The notes under the pieces were generated by a model that searched no databases, was not told the origin of the DNA, and worked only from the letters and a program-made list of their open reading frames with translations. 64,000 nt of DNA from Niastella sp. (GTDB lineage Bacteria > Bacteroidota > Bacteroidia > Chitinophagales > Chitinophagaceae), in assembly GCA_017744515.1 (NCBI GenBank), contig JAGIBF010000037.1:1-64000 (forward strand), given 5' to 3'. The translations under genes and the position numbers were made by a program. Positions 1 through 8,692 of this stretch are shown piece after piece. Within the stretch, counting starts at the first letter, position 1. Each line of letters opens with the position of its first letter.

Positions 1-143
1 GACAGGCTGAAGGGGATCATAAAATTTACGAGGTGGCCGATATGGTGGGCTACAGTCTTCCTGCCAACTTCAGCCGTGATTTTATGAAGCAATTCAATAT
101 CAGTCCTTCGGATTATGCGCTGTCGAAGAAAGTGAAGGCGTAA
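1..143 (+). CDS. AraC-type transcriptional regulator, C-terminal fragment
   Basis: Only the last 46 codons are inside the window; the gene starts upstream of position 1 and the reading frame begins at base 3. The peptide contains YEVADMVGYSLPANFSRDFM followed by KQFNISPSDY. This is the second helix-turn-helix of the AraC/XylS family: the VADMVGY recognition region, then the F-x-x-x-F-x-x-x-x-x-x-S-P-x-x-Y signature. The sensory part is missing, so it could be a simple AraC protein or the output end of a hybrid two-component sensor. The stop codon is at 141-143, and the next gene starts 232 bases downstream. Confidence 0.85.
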   Translation, partial: QAEGDHKIYEVADMVGYSLPANFSRDFMKQFNISPSDYALSKKVKA

Positions 144-375
144 TGCCCTGACCGGGGGACAGATTTTTAATTAAATAGTTACTACCAGTTAATTAAGCTA
201 CCTTTAGAGGCTTTCCGAGAATTTTCCTGCTGATACTTCATCTGCACTCCGGTTTGTAAATAACATGTAACGGTCTTAATTTTTATTGCCTGACAATGCA
301 GGTATTAAGGCATGTCGTTCCGAAACGGCAGTAACATCCTTACTGCTACTCTTTTAATGTCTAAAACATACATGC

Positions 376-1581
376 ATGACAGTCAGTTCTGAGCAACCTT
401 CGACTATTCTTTTCATCAGTACTTTTCCGCCTGTAAAATGTGGCATTGCCAGTTTTACGCAAGACCTGGTACAGGCGATCGGCCGGGTATTGACTAAAGA
501 CATTGAGATCAATATTTGTGCGCTGGATGTAAAAAGTAATGAAGGGTTATATAAAGCCCCGGTTAGCATGGTAATGGATAGTCATTCATTAGATGACTGT
601 ATCGAGACAGCGGCAGCTATCAATAGCGACGTCCATATTAAAATGATCTGTGTGGAGCATGAATTTGGATTGTATGGTGGTGAGTTGGGTGAATACCTGC
701 TGGGCTTTTTGGCCATGATCGAAAAACCTTTTGTGATCCGGTATCATACCGTGCTGCCTGATCCTGACGCCAAGCGATTGGCGCTCGTTCGAAAGATCAA
801 CCAGCTGGCTGATAAAGTGATCGTTATGACGCGAAATTCTGCGAGGTTGTTATTGGATGCATATGGGTTAAGCGCTGAGAAGATCGTTGTGATCCCGCAT
901 GGTACGCACAACAATAGCCAGATGTCTGTCCGTGAATTGAAACGTAAATACCAATTGGATAACCGGCAGGTGTTGTGCACTTTCGGTTTGCTAAGTCCTA
1001 ATAAGGGTATTGAAGAAGGTATTTTGGCGATGAGAAAGATCTGTGCGCACTTTCCCGGGTCGATGTATATTGTTTTGGGGCAAACGCACCCCAACCTTAT
1101 TGCCCATGAAGGTGAGCGATACCGTGAATACCTGCAAGAACTGATCGAACAGAATAGCCTTCAAAATAATGTACGGCTGGTCAATGAATATGTTCCGGTG
1201 GACAAACTGATGGAATACCTGGCATTGACTGATATATACCTTTTTACTTCCAAAGATCCCAACCAGGCAGTCAGCGGCACTTTTCTGTATGCGATGAGTG
1301 CCGGCTGTGCTATTATTTCCAATTCGTTTGTACTTGCCCATGAAATGCTGGATACGCAAACCGGTATTATCCTTACCACCAATAATGAGGATGAACTGGC
1401 AGAGAAAGCTATTCAATTACTGGGCAATGAACCACTAAGAAAGAGAATGGGGCAAAATGCTTTTTTACGGACACGGGATACTACCTGGCAAAAAGTATCG
1501 AAAAAGCACGCCACGCTTTTCCTGAATATGCTGCAGGCGGGAGGTCTTCATACTGCTTCTTTTAGCCAACTGGCCAATTAA
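376..1581 (+). CDS. Glycosyltransferase family 4 (GT-B fold)
   Basis: A 401-residue cytoplasmic glycosyltransferase with no signal peptide. The N-terminal Rossmann half opens with ILFISTFPPVKCGIASFT, a form common in GT4 enzymes. The hinge has KIVVIPHGTH, the C-terminal half starts with a GLLSPNKGIE strand-loop, and the nucleotide-sugar site is around VSGTFLYAMSAGCAIISN, where the usual Glu of the EX7E motif is not obvious. GT4 enzymes are retaining transferases that use NDP-sugars, often GDP-mannose. The neighbouring GH130 gene suggests a mannose-type glycan, but this is inference. It is first in a tight operon; the next start is 8 bases past this stop. The start follows about 230 bases of non-coding DNA. 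Confidence 0.85.
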   Translation: MTVSSEQPSTILFISTFPPVKCGIASFTQDLVQAIGRVLTKDIEINICALDVKSNEGLYKAPVSMVMDSHSLDDCIETAAAINSDVHIKMICVEHEFGLYGGELGEYLLGFLAMIEKPFVIRYHTVLPDPDAKRLALVRKINQLADKVIVMTRNSARLLLDAYGLSAEKIVVIPHGTHNNSQMSVRELKRKYQLDNRQVLCTFGLLSPNKGIEEGILAMRKICAHFPGSMYIVLGQTHPNLIAHEGERYREYLQELIEQNSLQNNVRLVNEYVPVDKLMEYLALTDIYLFTSKDPNQAVSGTFLYAMSAGCAIISNSFVLAHEMLDTQTGIILTTNNEDELAEKAIQLLGNEPLRKRMGQNAFLRTRDTTWQKVSKKHATLFLNMLQAGGLHTASFSQLAN

Positions 1582-1589
1582 TTTTTAAA

Positions 1590-2687
1590 ATGGTGATCAT
1601 GGAATTTGACAATAATACGATCTATGCAACTTCATCGCCCTTTGTGGCAACCCGGTTGCCGGTAATCAATTTTGATCATATCCGTACGCTAACCGATGAT
1701 ACGGGTATGATCCAACATGCGCTGTTTGCATTGCCCAACCGTAAAGAGGGTTATTGCATCGATGACAATGCGCGTGCCCTCTTGTTGATGTTATGGGCTG
1801 GTAAGGAGCGGAGCAATGACACTGCACGAAGACTGCTACCTGTTTACCTGAGCTATATTCATTATATGCAATCGAATGATGGGTACTTCAGGAATTTTAT
1901 GAGCTACTCCAAAATGATTGAAGAGGAACGTGGTTCTGAAGACTCTTTTGGAAGAACCATCATGGCGTTGGGTTTCCTGGTGAATGAGTCGCAGCCTGGT
2001 TTGCTGGTGAAGACGGGGGCCGACATGTTTGCCAAAGCGTATCCGCATATCAGAACGCTACAGTCATTGCGGGGAATGGCTAATTCGATCATTGGGCTTT
2101 GCCAGTTTATTAAATACAATTATCCCGATGACCAGAAAGTAGCACTGGTAAAAGAGCTGGCCGACAAGCTGGTGCAGTCGTATTGGCATCATAAAACCGG
2201 CGACTGGGATTGGTTTGAACCAGTGCTTACGTATGATAATGCGATGCTGCCCCTTGCTTTGCTCAATACTTATGAGATTACGCAGGAGGAAGTTTTCAAA
2301 TCCATCGCTTTTGAGTCGATGCAATTCCTGGAATCCAAAGTGTTTGATGAGGGTATTGTAAGGCCGATCGGCAATCAGGGATGGTGTTCAAAGGATGACG
2401 GTATACCTGCCCGGTTCGACCAGCAGGGAATCGATGTGATGGCGATGGTGCTTTATTATCAACAAGCTTTCCGCATCACCCGTGAACAGCAGTACCTCGA
2501 TCGTATGTATAACAGTTATCAATGGTTTCTGGGACTGAATGATCTGGGAACTTCTTTATATGATCCTTCTACGGGTGGATGTGCCGATGGATTACTGATG
2601 GAAGGGGTGAACCTGAATCAGGGTGCAGAAAGTACGCTGGCTTACTGGATCTCGCATACGGTGGTAGCGCAGGCATTAAAAGAATAA
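1590..2687 (+). CDS. Conserved protein with alpha/alpha-toroid-like sequence, between two glycosyltransferases
   Basis: 365 residues, soluble, no signal peptide. No named family is assigned. It is rich in paired helices with aromatic and acidic clusters (EGYCIDDNARALLLML near residue 50, KTGDWDWFEPVLTYDNAMLP around residue 200, RFDQQGIDVMAMVLYY around 270). This is the texture of the (alpha/alpha)6 six-hairpin glycosidase fold, with repeated D-N-A and W-F-E patches lining a central pocket. A role as a glycan-binding or glycan-cutting partner of the flanking GT4 enzymes is inferred from the 8-base and 15-base gaps. An internal ATG at 1599 is an equally possible start. Confidence 0.7.
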   Translation: MVIMEFDNNTIYATSSPFVATRLPVINFDHIRTLTDDTGMIQHALFALPNRKEGYCIDDNARALLLMLWAGKERSNDTARRLLPVYLSYIHYMQSNDGYFRNFMSYSKMIEEERGSEDSFGRTIMALGFLVNESQPGLLVKTGADMFAKAYPHIRTLQSLRGMANSIIGLCQFIKYNYPDDQKVALVKELADKLVQSYWHHKTGDWDWFEPVLTYDNAMLPLALLNTYEITQEEVFKSIAFESMQFLESKVFDEGIVRPIGNQGWCSKDDGIPARFDQQGIDVMAMVLYYQQAFRITREQQYLDRMYNSYQWFLGLNDLGTSLYDPSTGGCADGLLMEGVNLNQGAESTLAYWISHTVVAQALKE

Positions 2688-2702
2688 TAAACGAATAGCA
2701 TT

Positions 2703-3722
2703 TTGAAAGTAGCTATGCTTGCGCCGGTTACCTGGCGAACGCCTCCCCGGCATTACGGACCGTGGGAACAGGTAGTGTCGGTGCTCACTGAATCATTGGT
2801 GAAGAAAGGAGTGGATGTTACCTTATTTGCTACGGGTGATTCTATTACGCAGGCAACACTGCAATCGGTGTGTAAGCAACCGGTCGGTGAGTATCCTGCT
2901 GACGCCAAGGTGTCGGAATGCCTGCATATTTCGCACCTGATGGAACAGGCTGCTGAATTTGATATCATTCATAACCACTTCGATTTTCTTCCGCTTACTT
3001 ATTCGCGTCTCATCACCACGCCGATGATCACTACTATTCACGGGTTTTCTTCGGAAGAGATCGTGCCGGTATATAAAAAGTACAACGCTCACAATCATTA
3101 CGTTTCCATCAGCCATAGCAATAGGCACCGGGATCTTCAATACCTTGATACAGTATACAATGGGATCGATGAACAGCTATTCGAATATGGTACGGGCGAA
3201 GAAGGGTATTTGTTGTTTTTTGGGCGGATACATCCTCACAAAGGAGCACTGGAAGCCATCCGGATCGCTATCCAGGCAGGAAAAAGGCTGGTACTTTGCG
3301 GCCTTATCCAGGATCAGGTGTATTATGATGAGCAGATCGCTCCTTACATCAATAACTCTTCTATTTCTTATATGGGTAACGTTGGCCCTGATCAACGCAC
3401 CAGGTTATTGGGCGGTGCGCTGGCATTATTACATCCTATCAGTTTTGATGAACCTTTCGGCCTCAGTGTAGCGGAGGCTATGATGTGTGGATCTCCGGTC
3501 ATAGCTTTTAACCGGGGAGCGATGCCTGAACTGATCATGGACGGCGAGACCGGCTTTTTGGTCAACAATATACCGGAAGCGGTGGCGGCCATCAATAAGC
3601 TTCACCGCATCGACAGGCATTCTTGTCGCACTCATGCGCTCTCCTGCTTCAGCAGTGATGTAATGGCCGCACGTTATCTTGCGTTGTACGAAAAGGTGGG
3701 CTGTAAACGATGTGGCCTGTAG
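2703..3722 (+). CDS. Glycosyltransferase family 4, TTG start
   Basis: 339 residues. The reading frame begins with TTG at 2703. That start is preferred over the ATG at 2715 because the first beta-strand of the GT-B fold (KVAMLAPVTW) would otherwise be cut. It shows the N-terminal motif RTPPRHYGPWEQVVS, the donor half with FFGRIHPHKGALEAI, and the C-terminal FDEPFGLSVAEAMMCGSPVI. The latter is a full EX7E nucleotide-sugar site with PFGLSVAEA. It is third in the GT4 operon and ends 7 bases from the convergent GH130 gene. It is probably cytoplasmic and builds a glycan or glycoside with the first GT4; the sugar is unknown. Confidence 0.85.
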   Translation: MKVAMLAPVTWRTPPRHYGPWEQVVSVLTESLVKKGVDVTLFATGDSITQATLQSVCKQPVGEYPADAKVSECLHISHLMEQAAEFDIIHNHFDFLPLTYSRLITTPMITTIHGFSSEEIVPVYKKYNAHNHYVSISHSNRHRDLQYLDTVYNGIDEQLFEYGTGEEGYLLFFGRIHPHKGALEAIRIAIQAGKRLVLCGLIQDQVYYDEQIAPYINNSSISYMGNVGPDQRTRLLGGALALLHPISFDEPFGLSVAEAMMCGSPVIAFNRGAMPELIMDGETGFLVNNIPEAVAAINKLHRIDRHSCRTHALSCFSSDVMAARYLALYEKVGCKRCGL

Positions 3723-3729
3723 TTATCCG

Positions 3730-5190
3730 TCAATTTGAGCTCAATAATTCATCCAATAGCTGGTCTAATGGAACGGTGGCGAATGATGTTGCATAATCTG
3801 AAACGGCATAGGGTATAAACAGTTTGCCCTGGTGGATGATCGTTCCGCAGGAGTATACTACATTGGGCACATAGCCATATCTTTCCTCTTCTTCCGGCAT
3901 CAGTAAGGGTTCTTTTAGCCGTCCCAGTTCTTTTGTCGGGTCTTTCAGGTCAAATAAACTGGCTCCCAGGCAATACTTACGCATGGGTCCTACTCCATGG
4001 GTTATGATCAGCCATCCCCTGTCTGTTTCTATTGGGGATCCTGCATTGCCGATCTGAACAAATTCCCAGGGGTACTGCGGTGTTTGCAATATGGTAGCTG
4101 TTTCCCATAAATACAGGTCGTCGGAAAACATGATATAGTTGTTGACGCCATCGATACGCGCGATCATGGCGTATTGACCATTGACTTTCCGAGGGAATAA
4201 GGCGAGGTTCTTGTTGATCGCGGCTTTACCGTGCAGTGGCGACATTTTGAAGTGCAGGAAGTCTTTTGTTTCGATCAAATGGGGCAATATAAAGGAGCCG
4301 TCGTAGGCCGTATAGGTGGCCATATAGGTATGACTACCCTCTTCTGTAGTGAACCTGATAAACCTGGCATCTTCAATGCCGTTCTTTTCTGTAAAGGTGA
4401 CGGGAAATATAACTCGTTCTGACAGTAAGGAGTCCGGCAAAAAGTGCAACTCATAGCTGGTGTTGACCATGCTTAGGATATCGTACTTCAGTTTGTTTTT
4501 GGTCATACCGCCCTGCATAGGCAGCAAGGTATTCTTCAGGATCAATTCGATCTCTTTATAGGAAAAGGTATCGTTCAGCTGACTGAGCATGTGCTCCCGT
4601 GCTATTTCCGGCAATATCGTCTGATCGAGCAATTCTTTAAATGCCGCCTTGTTATTCCTTTTTTGCTGGGTGACTCTTCCTTCGTTGAGGAATTTACCGG
4701 AGGGCTCCAATCGGATGCGGGCGTTTTCATCCAGTTTCGCCCGCTTGAATATGAGTGATGATACATGGCCTTCTCCCGTAGCGCGAAAACTGAGGATCAC
4801 ATTTTTCTCCCCTTTACGGGTTCCGGACTGGTCAGGATCTTCCACAATGGATGGATTGAAGAGAGCTGCATGCTCCAATGAATATTCCATGGTAAAATAG
4901 GACCCTATCAATAGTTTTTTCTCATTGGATGCCGTGAGGCGCTCCTCAGCGGATAGCAATCGCTCTACCAATGTAAAATGCTTCTCGAATACCAGCCGTA
5001 TATTGCTGTACCGGCTTGAAAATTCATTGTATAGCTGCCCGAGTAATTGTTCTACTTCGCTATCGGGCAATAGCAGTACCCGATCGATGAGGGTCCGGGA
5101 GCGTTCATCACCGGTATTGAAGAAGCGGGGGATTACTTTTTTTACATCTGGGTTCAAGCGCTCATTGATCCTGCTAACCTGTAGTTTCAT
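3730..5190 (-). CDS. GH130-type glycoside phosphorylase or hydrolase, long form
   Basis: 486 residues, no signal peptide, so it should act in the cytoplasm. It is a five-bladed propeller family member: NVILSFRATGEGHVSSLIFKR near residue 130, the catalytic segment GIEDARFIRFT (D274, the position of the GH130 general-acid Asp), ETKDFLHF and ALFPRKVNGQYAMIARIDG. The N-terminal ~95 residues are a helical extension absent from short GH130 enzymes such as the one at 45355. Family members phosphorolyse or hydrolyse beta-mannosides. The phosphate-site residues cannot be settled by eye, so phosphorylase versus hydrolase is open. It converges with the GT4 operon, suggesting turnover of the glycan that operon makes. 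Confidence 0.8.
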   Translation of the reverse strand: MKLQVSRINERLNPDVKKVIPRFFNTGDERSRTLIDRVLLLPDSEVEQLLGQLYNEFSSRYSNIRLVFEKHFTLVERLLSAEERLTASNEKKLLIGSYFTMEYSLEHAALFNPSIVEDPDQSGTRKGEKNVILSFRATGEGHVSSLIFKRAKLDENARIRLEPSGKFLNEGRVTQQKRNNKAAFKELLDQTILPEIAREHMLSQLNDTFSYKEIELILKNTLLPMQGGMTKNKLKYDILSMVNTSYELHFLPDSLLSERVIFPVTFTEKNGIEDARFIRFTTEEGSHTYMATYTAYDGSFILPHLIETKDFLHFKMSPLHGKAAINKNLALFPRKVNGQYAMIARIDGVNNYIMFSDDLYLWETATILQTPQYPWEFVQIGNAGSPIETDRGWLIITHGVGPMRKYCLGASLFDLKDPTKELGRLKEPLLMPEEEERYGYVPNVVYSCGTIIHQGKLFIPYAVSDYATSFATVPLDQLLDELLSSN

Positions 5191-5257
5191 ACCTGGAGAT
5201 AAGTCATCTGAATGGGGTGACGGGTGAAGGTATACTATTAAATCTCATTTAATCTAT

Positions 5258-5265
5258 TATTTTTG
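5258..5265 (+). promoter_or_regulatory. Candidate -7 promoter box
   Basis: TATTTTTG matches the Bacteroidota -7 consensus TAnnTTTG and lies 37 bases before the start at 5302. No clear TTTG -33 box is seen at the expected distance, so the call is tentative. Confidence 0.35.
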
Positions 5266-5301
5266 CACTGCTGATCTTTATCAGGCTATATTTACTGATG
5301 G

Positions 5302-5790
5302 ATGTCAATAATTGATAACATGCGTCTTTTCAATTGGTTATTTAAGAAGAAGAAGGGAAATTCTGTTTCCTGTCCCCGGTGCCTTGGCAAGGGCCATGTG
5401 GACAGGTATGATATTAAAAGGCTCCAGATGGAACTGAAATGGGAGCCCGGCAACTGTGCCTACTGCAATGGTGTTGGCAGAGTGGGTTCGGAAATGATCG
5501 CTAATGTGGCCGTTGATGAAGTATACCTTACCAATGGCTTGTCGGACCGGGAAAGGCTGCGGCTGATCAACCGGGACCCGGAGGCTATTATGCGGGCGGT
5601 GAGTTATGAGCAGTCGCTGGAGAATTTTATTGAAGAGGTCAGGAATCTGCATTTTACGGATAACATGAGTTCGGAGGAAATTGCCCATTATTATCTTCAG
5701 CCCGAAATGCATATAGAATACCAGGTGTTTATTTTAAAGAAACAGGAACTGGTGAGTTATATCAACCAGATCATTGGCGCTACTTCGTGA
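5302..5790 (+). CDS. Small protein with two DnaJ-type CxxCxGxG zinc motifs
   Basis: 162 residues. CPRCLGKG and CAYCNGVG are separated by about 30 residues and form the four-cysteine zinc site found singly in DnaJ central domains. No J domain is present. The rest is acidic and helical, without a recognised domain. A second in-frame ATG at 5320 gives MRLFNWLFKKKKG and may be the true start, since it places a basic, slightly hydrophobic stretch first. The gene stands alone between the divergent GH130 gene and a bidirectional terminator. Zinc binding is a fair inference; the function is unknown. Confidence 0.75.
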   Translation: MSIIDNMRLFNWLFKKKKGNSVSCPRCLGKGHVDRYDIKRLQMELKWEPGNCAYCNGVGRVGSEMIANVAVDEVYLTNGLSDRERLRLINRDPEAIMRAVSYEQSLENFIEEVRNLHFTDNMSSEEIAHYYLQPEMHIEYQVFILKKQELVSYINQIIGATS

Positions 5791-5814
5791 AAGCTTCTAT
5801 AGAAATTAAAATAT

Positions 5815-5842
5815 AAAGGCTGCCTCCAATGAGACAGCCTTT
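5815..5842. terminator. Bidirectional hairpin terminator
   Basis: An 8-bp perfect stem (AAAGGCTG / CAGCCTTT) with a 12-base loop sits between two convergent genes (stop 5790 on plus, stop 5865 on minus). It is A-rich before and T-containing after, so it can serve both. Confidence 0.75.
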
Positions 5843-5864
5843 CGTATATAAGTTAATTATTGGT

Positions 5865-7085
5865 CTATTTCTTATCGATCTGATACAATCGCCCCTGATC
5901 GGTGATGGCATATAAAGCACCTTCTTTGCCCTGGGTGACGTCTCTGAATCGTTGTCCTTCGCCCGCGAGTAAACGCTCCTCTCCTACTACTTTGTTGTCT
6001 CTTATTACCAGTCGGGCGATATGTGTGCCGCTGAGCGCACCGATGAACAGATCATTCTTCCATTCGGCAATACGATCGCTGTTGTAGAAGGTCATGCCGC
6101 TGGGCGATATAACAGGGTCCCAATAATAAACCGGTTGTTCCATGCCTTCTTTTTGCTGGATAGCTTGTCCGATGGGTTGCCCGCTGTATTCAATGCCATA
6201 GGTGATCGTAGGCCAGCCGTAGTTGCGGCCTGCCAGTACGCGGTTGATCTCGTCGCCTCCACGCGGGCCGTGTTCACTATTCCAAAGTTCGCCTGTTTGC
6301 GGATGTATAGCGATGCCCTGTGGATTGCGATGACCGATTGAATATAATTCAGGACGTGCGCCGTTTTGTGATCCGAAAGGATTGCCGGCTACTGCCTGTC
6401 CATCTTTAGTGATATGAACGATCTTGCCAAGGCCAGTTGTTACGTCCTGCGCCAGTGGGCGCGTAGCGAGGTCGGAACGCTCACCGGTGCTTACGAAGAG
6501 ATTGCCGTTGGCGTCAAATACTATGCGGCCTCCGTAGTGTAATGTGCCATTGTATGCCGGCAAGGCGCGATAGATCACCGTGGCTCCTTCTATCGTCTTC
6601 TCATCATTGGCCAATCTGCCTTTGCCTACGGCGGTATTGGTACCTCCTGCAACCGGTTCTGAAAATACCCAATATACCATCCGGTTGGATTCAAACTGTG
6701 GATCGATGCGAAGCCCCAGCAGGCCGCCCTGGCCATTGGCATTTACGGCTGGCAGCCCTGTGATGGCAGCGCTCACCGTGCCTTCCGTTGTGACGATGCG
6801 CAGGCGGCCTCCTTTTTCTGTGATCAACAAGCGGCCATCGGGTAATGATGTAATGCCCCATGGGCTTGCTAATGCCGTAGTGAGCGTCTTCACCTGGTAT
6901 TCAGTGAGTGTCTTCACGCTGCCGATGCGTGTTTGCCCGGAAAAAGCAGGTGGATATTTTGTATTGGCGGGATTGTTTTCTACCGGCGGGCCTTGTTCGG
7001 GTAAATTGTCATCATCATCATCTTTCATGCAAGCGGTTACCGTCAGTAATGAACAGGCAAGGAACGGAATAAGTAGGTTTCTCAT
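5865..7085 (-). CDS. PQQ-dependent sugar dehydrogenase (soluble glucose/aldose type), lipoprotein
   Basis: 406 residues from the start at 7085; an in-frame ATG at 7127 would add 14 residues but would bury the lipoprotein signal. The N-terminus has MRNLLIPFLACSLLTVTAC with a lipobox Cys, followed by an acidic linker. The body is the six-bladed propeller of the soluble aldose sugar dehydrogenase (YliI/GSDH) family: LASPWGITSLPDGRLLITEK, GGLLGLRIDPQF, LHYGGRIVFDANGNLFVSTG, IGHRNPQGIAIHPQTGELW and EHGPRGGDEINRVLAGRNYG. The conserved His (GHRNPQG) is present. It is predicted to oxidise aldoses with PQQ, anchored in the envelope. It lies 76 bases downstream of another lipoprotein gene. Confidence 0.88.
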   Translation of the reverse strand: MRNLLIPFLACSLLTVTACMKDDDDDNLPEQGPPVENNPANTKYPPAFSGQTRIGSVKTLTEYQVKTLTTALASPWGITSLPDGRLLITEKGGRLRIVTTEGTVSAAITGLPAVNANGQGGLLGLRIDPQFESNRMVYWVFSEPVAGGTNTAVGKGRLANDEKTIEGATVIYRALPAYNGTLHYGGRIVFDANGNLFVSTGERSDLATRPLAQDVTTGLGKIVHITKDGQAVAGNPFGSQNGARPELYSIGHRNPQGIAIHPQTGELWNSEHGPRGGDEINRVLAGRNYGWPTITYGIEYSGQPIGQAIQQKEGMEQPVYYWDPVISPSGMTFYNSDRIAEWKNDLFIGALSGTHIARLVIRDNKVVGEERLLAGEGQRFRDVTQGKEGALYAITDQGRLYQIDKK

Positions 7086-7161
7086 CGTTTTTTGATTTAA
7101 TACTTTTTGTGGGTGTTTGTGTAACACATTTGTATAATCAAAAAGCGGGCCTGCTAATTAT

Positions 7162-8466
7162 CTATTCGGTTCTGCGTATCCTGAACTTACCGGATAAGTT
7201 TTTGGTAATGTTCTTTTTACAATAATCAAAATGGTACAAGGTGGCAGTAAATTCGCCTTCAAAGTAACCGCCTATTTGGGCCGGAACCGATTTGACGGTA
7301 AACTCCCCCTTTGAATGTGCTTCTCCTCCTCTTTCACAATCTTTTGGATAATAGGTCATGTAGGATGCACCTTGTTCACTGAGCTCGGAAATCGCTATTG
7401 TGGCTACTGTTCCCTGTCCGTGCATACCATACGGGAAACCTCCTCCGAGACGACCATAGGTATAACAATTTATGGTATAGCCATTAAAAAAGAAAGCTGA
7501 GATCTGGGTGTTAAAACCAGGATAATACACGGCACTGACGTCAGATGCAGTCATTTCCACGCCATTTTCGGTCAGCAAAAAGTAGCCGTCAGGATCGAGC
7601 ACTATGGGCAACCTGAGCTGCATTTGTTGCACGGGCTTGCCCAGGTTGTCGGTGCCCAGGTTGCCATTTAGGGTTACATTGATATACACGTGTTCTTGTT
7701 TCGTTACTTTTGCCGGCGCTTTGTAAGTAACACCAGGTACAAACCCTTCGATCTTTGTCATAGTGCCGATCTTAGGCGCATAATCCCAGATGGCCTGATG
7801 TACGATGGGGTCTCTATGTACTTCGGGCAGTTCAGATACATCTTCTTTTTTATCCAGTTTACGAGACATCAATGCAATTCTTGCTTCCTCTGTTTCCCCG
7901 AGGTGCAGCTCTCCGTTTATCAGCTCATGGTCGTCGGGAAAATATAGTTCGTATTCTGCAAAGAATGTCCAGTCGCTGAAATGCGTGGTGGTCACTGTCA
8001 GCGTTTGTTGTTGTCTGTTGCCTACGGTTCTGTTGGCAGAGAAGAAATAGCCATCTTTATCCTGGAATGCGAGAAAGAGGAAGTCGGGATTTGTATTGCC
8101 AGGCTCAACACTGCCGTAATAATAGGTCAGGGTTATGGGTTTGCTGAAGCTGGCATTTTCGGGAAGCAGGCGATAGGCTTTGGGTTTACCTTCCAGTACA
8201 TTCTCTACTTCCTGTACACTGAATGTTGTCGTTTGGCTCACAGCGCCTGCCGGTACCGTGATCTTCAGGATGCCATCTTTGCTGATCAGTGATCCGCCGG
8301 CTGTGCCTATCTGTGCAGTAGTTATCTCGCCTATGGGATTACCGTGGGGAAGTTTCACCTGGCTGAATGGTTTTTCTCCGGGTTGATCTGTTTCGGGTTT
8401 GTTTTTGCTACAGGAAAATAATAAGCCAAGTAATAATAACAAGGCAAGGTTGTTGATCTGTTTCAT
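7162..8466 (-). CDS. Lipoprotein with a ZU5-like beta-sandwich segment
   Basis: 434 residues from the start at 8466. An earlier in-frame ATG at 8634 exists, but the first 56 residues there are low-complexity and overlap the small lipoprotein gene. The start gives a lipoprotein signal with Cys in LLLLGLLFSC. Residues about 40-140 (TAGGSLISKDGILKITVPAG and a following TTTFSVQEV strand) look like a ZU5-type sandwich, a fold used for autoproteolysis or adhesion. The remainder has no recognised domain. It sits 25 bases after the 59-residue lipoprotein gene and is probably co-transcribed with it and the beta-barrel gene. An envelope location is likely; the role is unknown. Confidence 0.75.
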   Translation of the reverse strand: MKQINNLALLLLLGLLFSCSKNKPETDQPGEKPFSQVKLPHGNPIGEITTAQIGTAGGSLISKDGILKITVPAGAVSQTTTFSVQEVENVLEGKPKAYRLLPENASFSKPITLTYYYGSVEPGNTNPDFLFLAFQDKDGYFFSANRTVGNRQQQTLTVTTTHFSDWTFFAEYELYFPDDHELINGELHLGETEEARIALMSRKLDKKEDVSELPEVHRDPIVHQAIWDYAPKIGTMTKIEGFVPGVTYKAPAKVTKQEHVYINVTLNGNLGTDNLGKPVQQMQLRLPIVLDPDGYFLLTENGVEMTASDVSAVYYPGFNTQISAFFFNGYTINCYTYGRLGGGFPYGMHGQGTVATIAISELSEQGASYMTYYPKDCERGGEAHSKGEFTVKSVPAQIGGYFEGEFTATLYHFDYCKKNITKNLSGKFRIRRTE

Positions 8467-8491
8467 TGATTGTACTGGTTGTAATATTGTT

Positions 8492-8671
8492 TTAAAACTG
8501 GAAACCAAGGTAGATGTTGATGACGCCCTCGGGGTCAACGTTGACGGTGATGACCTCTCCGGTAGGAGTTTTGGCCGGCTGTTCGGGCTGGTCTGCCCGG
8601 GTTTTATGGCTGCAGGAAATGAATACAAGGCCAAGGAACGACAGCAAGGTCAGGTTACGAAGTTGTGTCAT
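8492..8671 (-). CDS. 59-residue lipoprotein ending in a beta-barrel-like strand
   Basis: The short frame starts with ATG at 8671 and stops at 8492. It encodes an N-terminal lipoprotein signal (LLSFLGLVFISC, Cys20), a Gln/Pro-rich linker, and the C-terminus GVINIYLGFQF. That tail closely resembles the last strand of the beta-barrel protein encoded 21 bases upstream (GVISIFLGYQF). Either the gene lost its barrel by internal deletion, or it is a genuine tiny outer-membrane lipoprotein. The intact reading frame and neat 21- and 25-base spacing favour expression. Confidence 0.6.
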   Translation of the reverse strand: MTQLRNLTLLSFLGLVFISCSHKTRADQPEQPAKTPTGEVITVNVDPEGVINIYLGFQF

Positions 8672-8692
8672 GTTTGTGTTGGTTGAAGGTGT

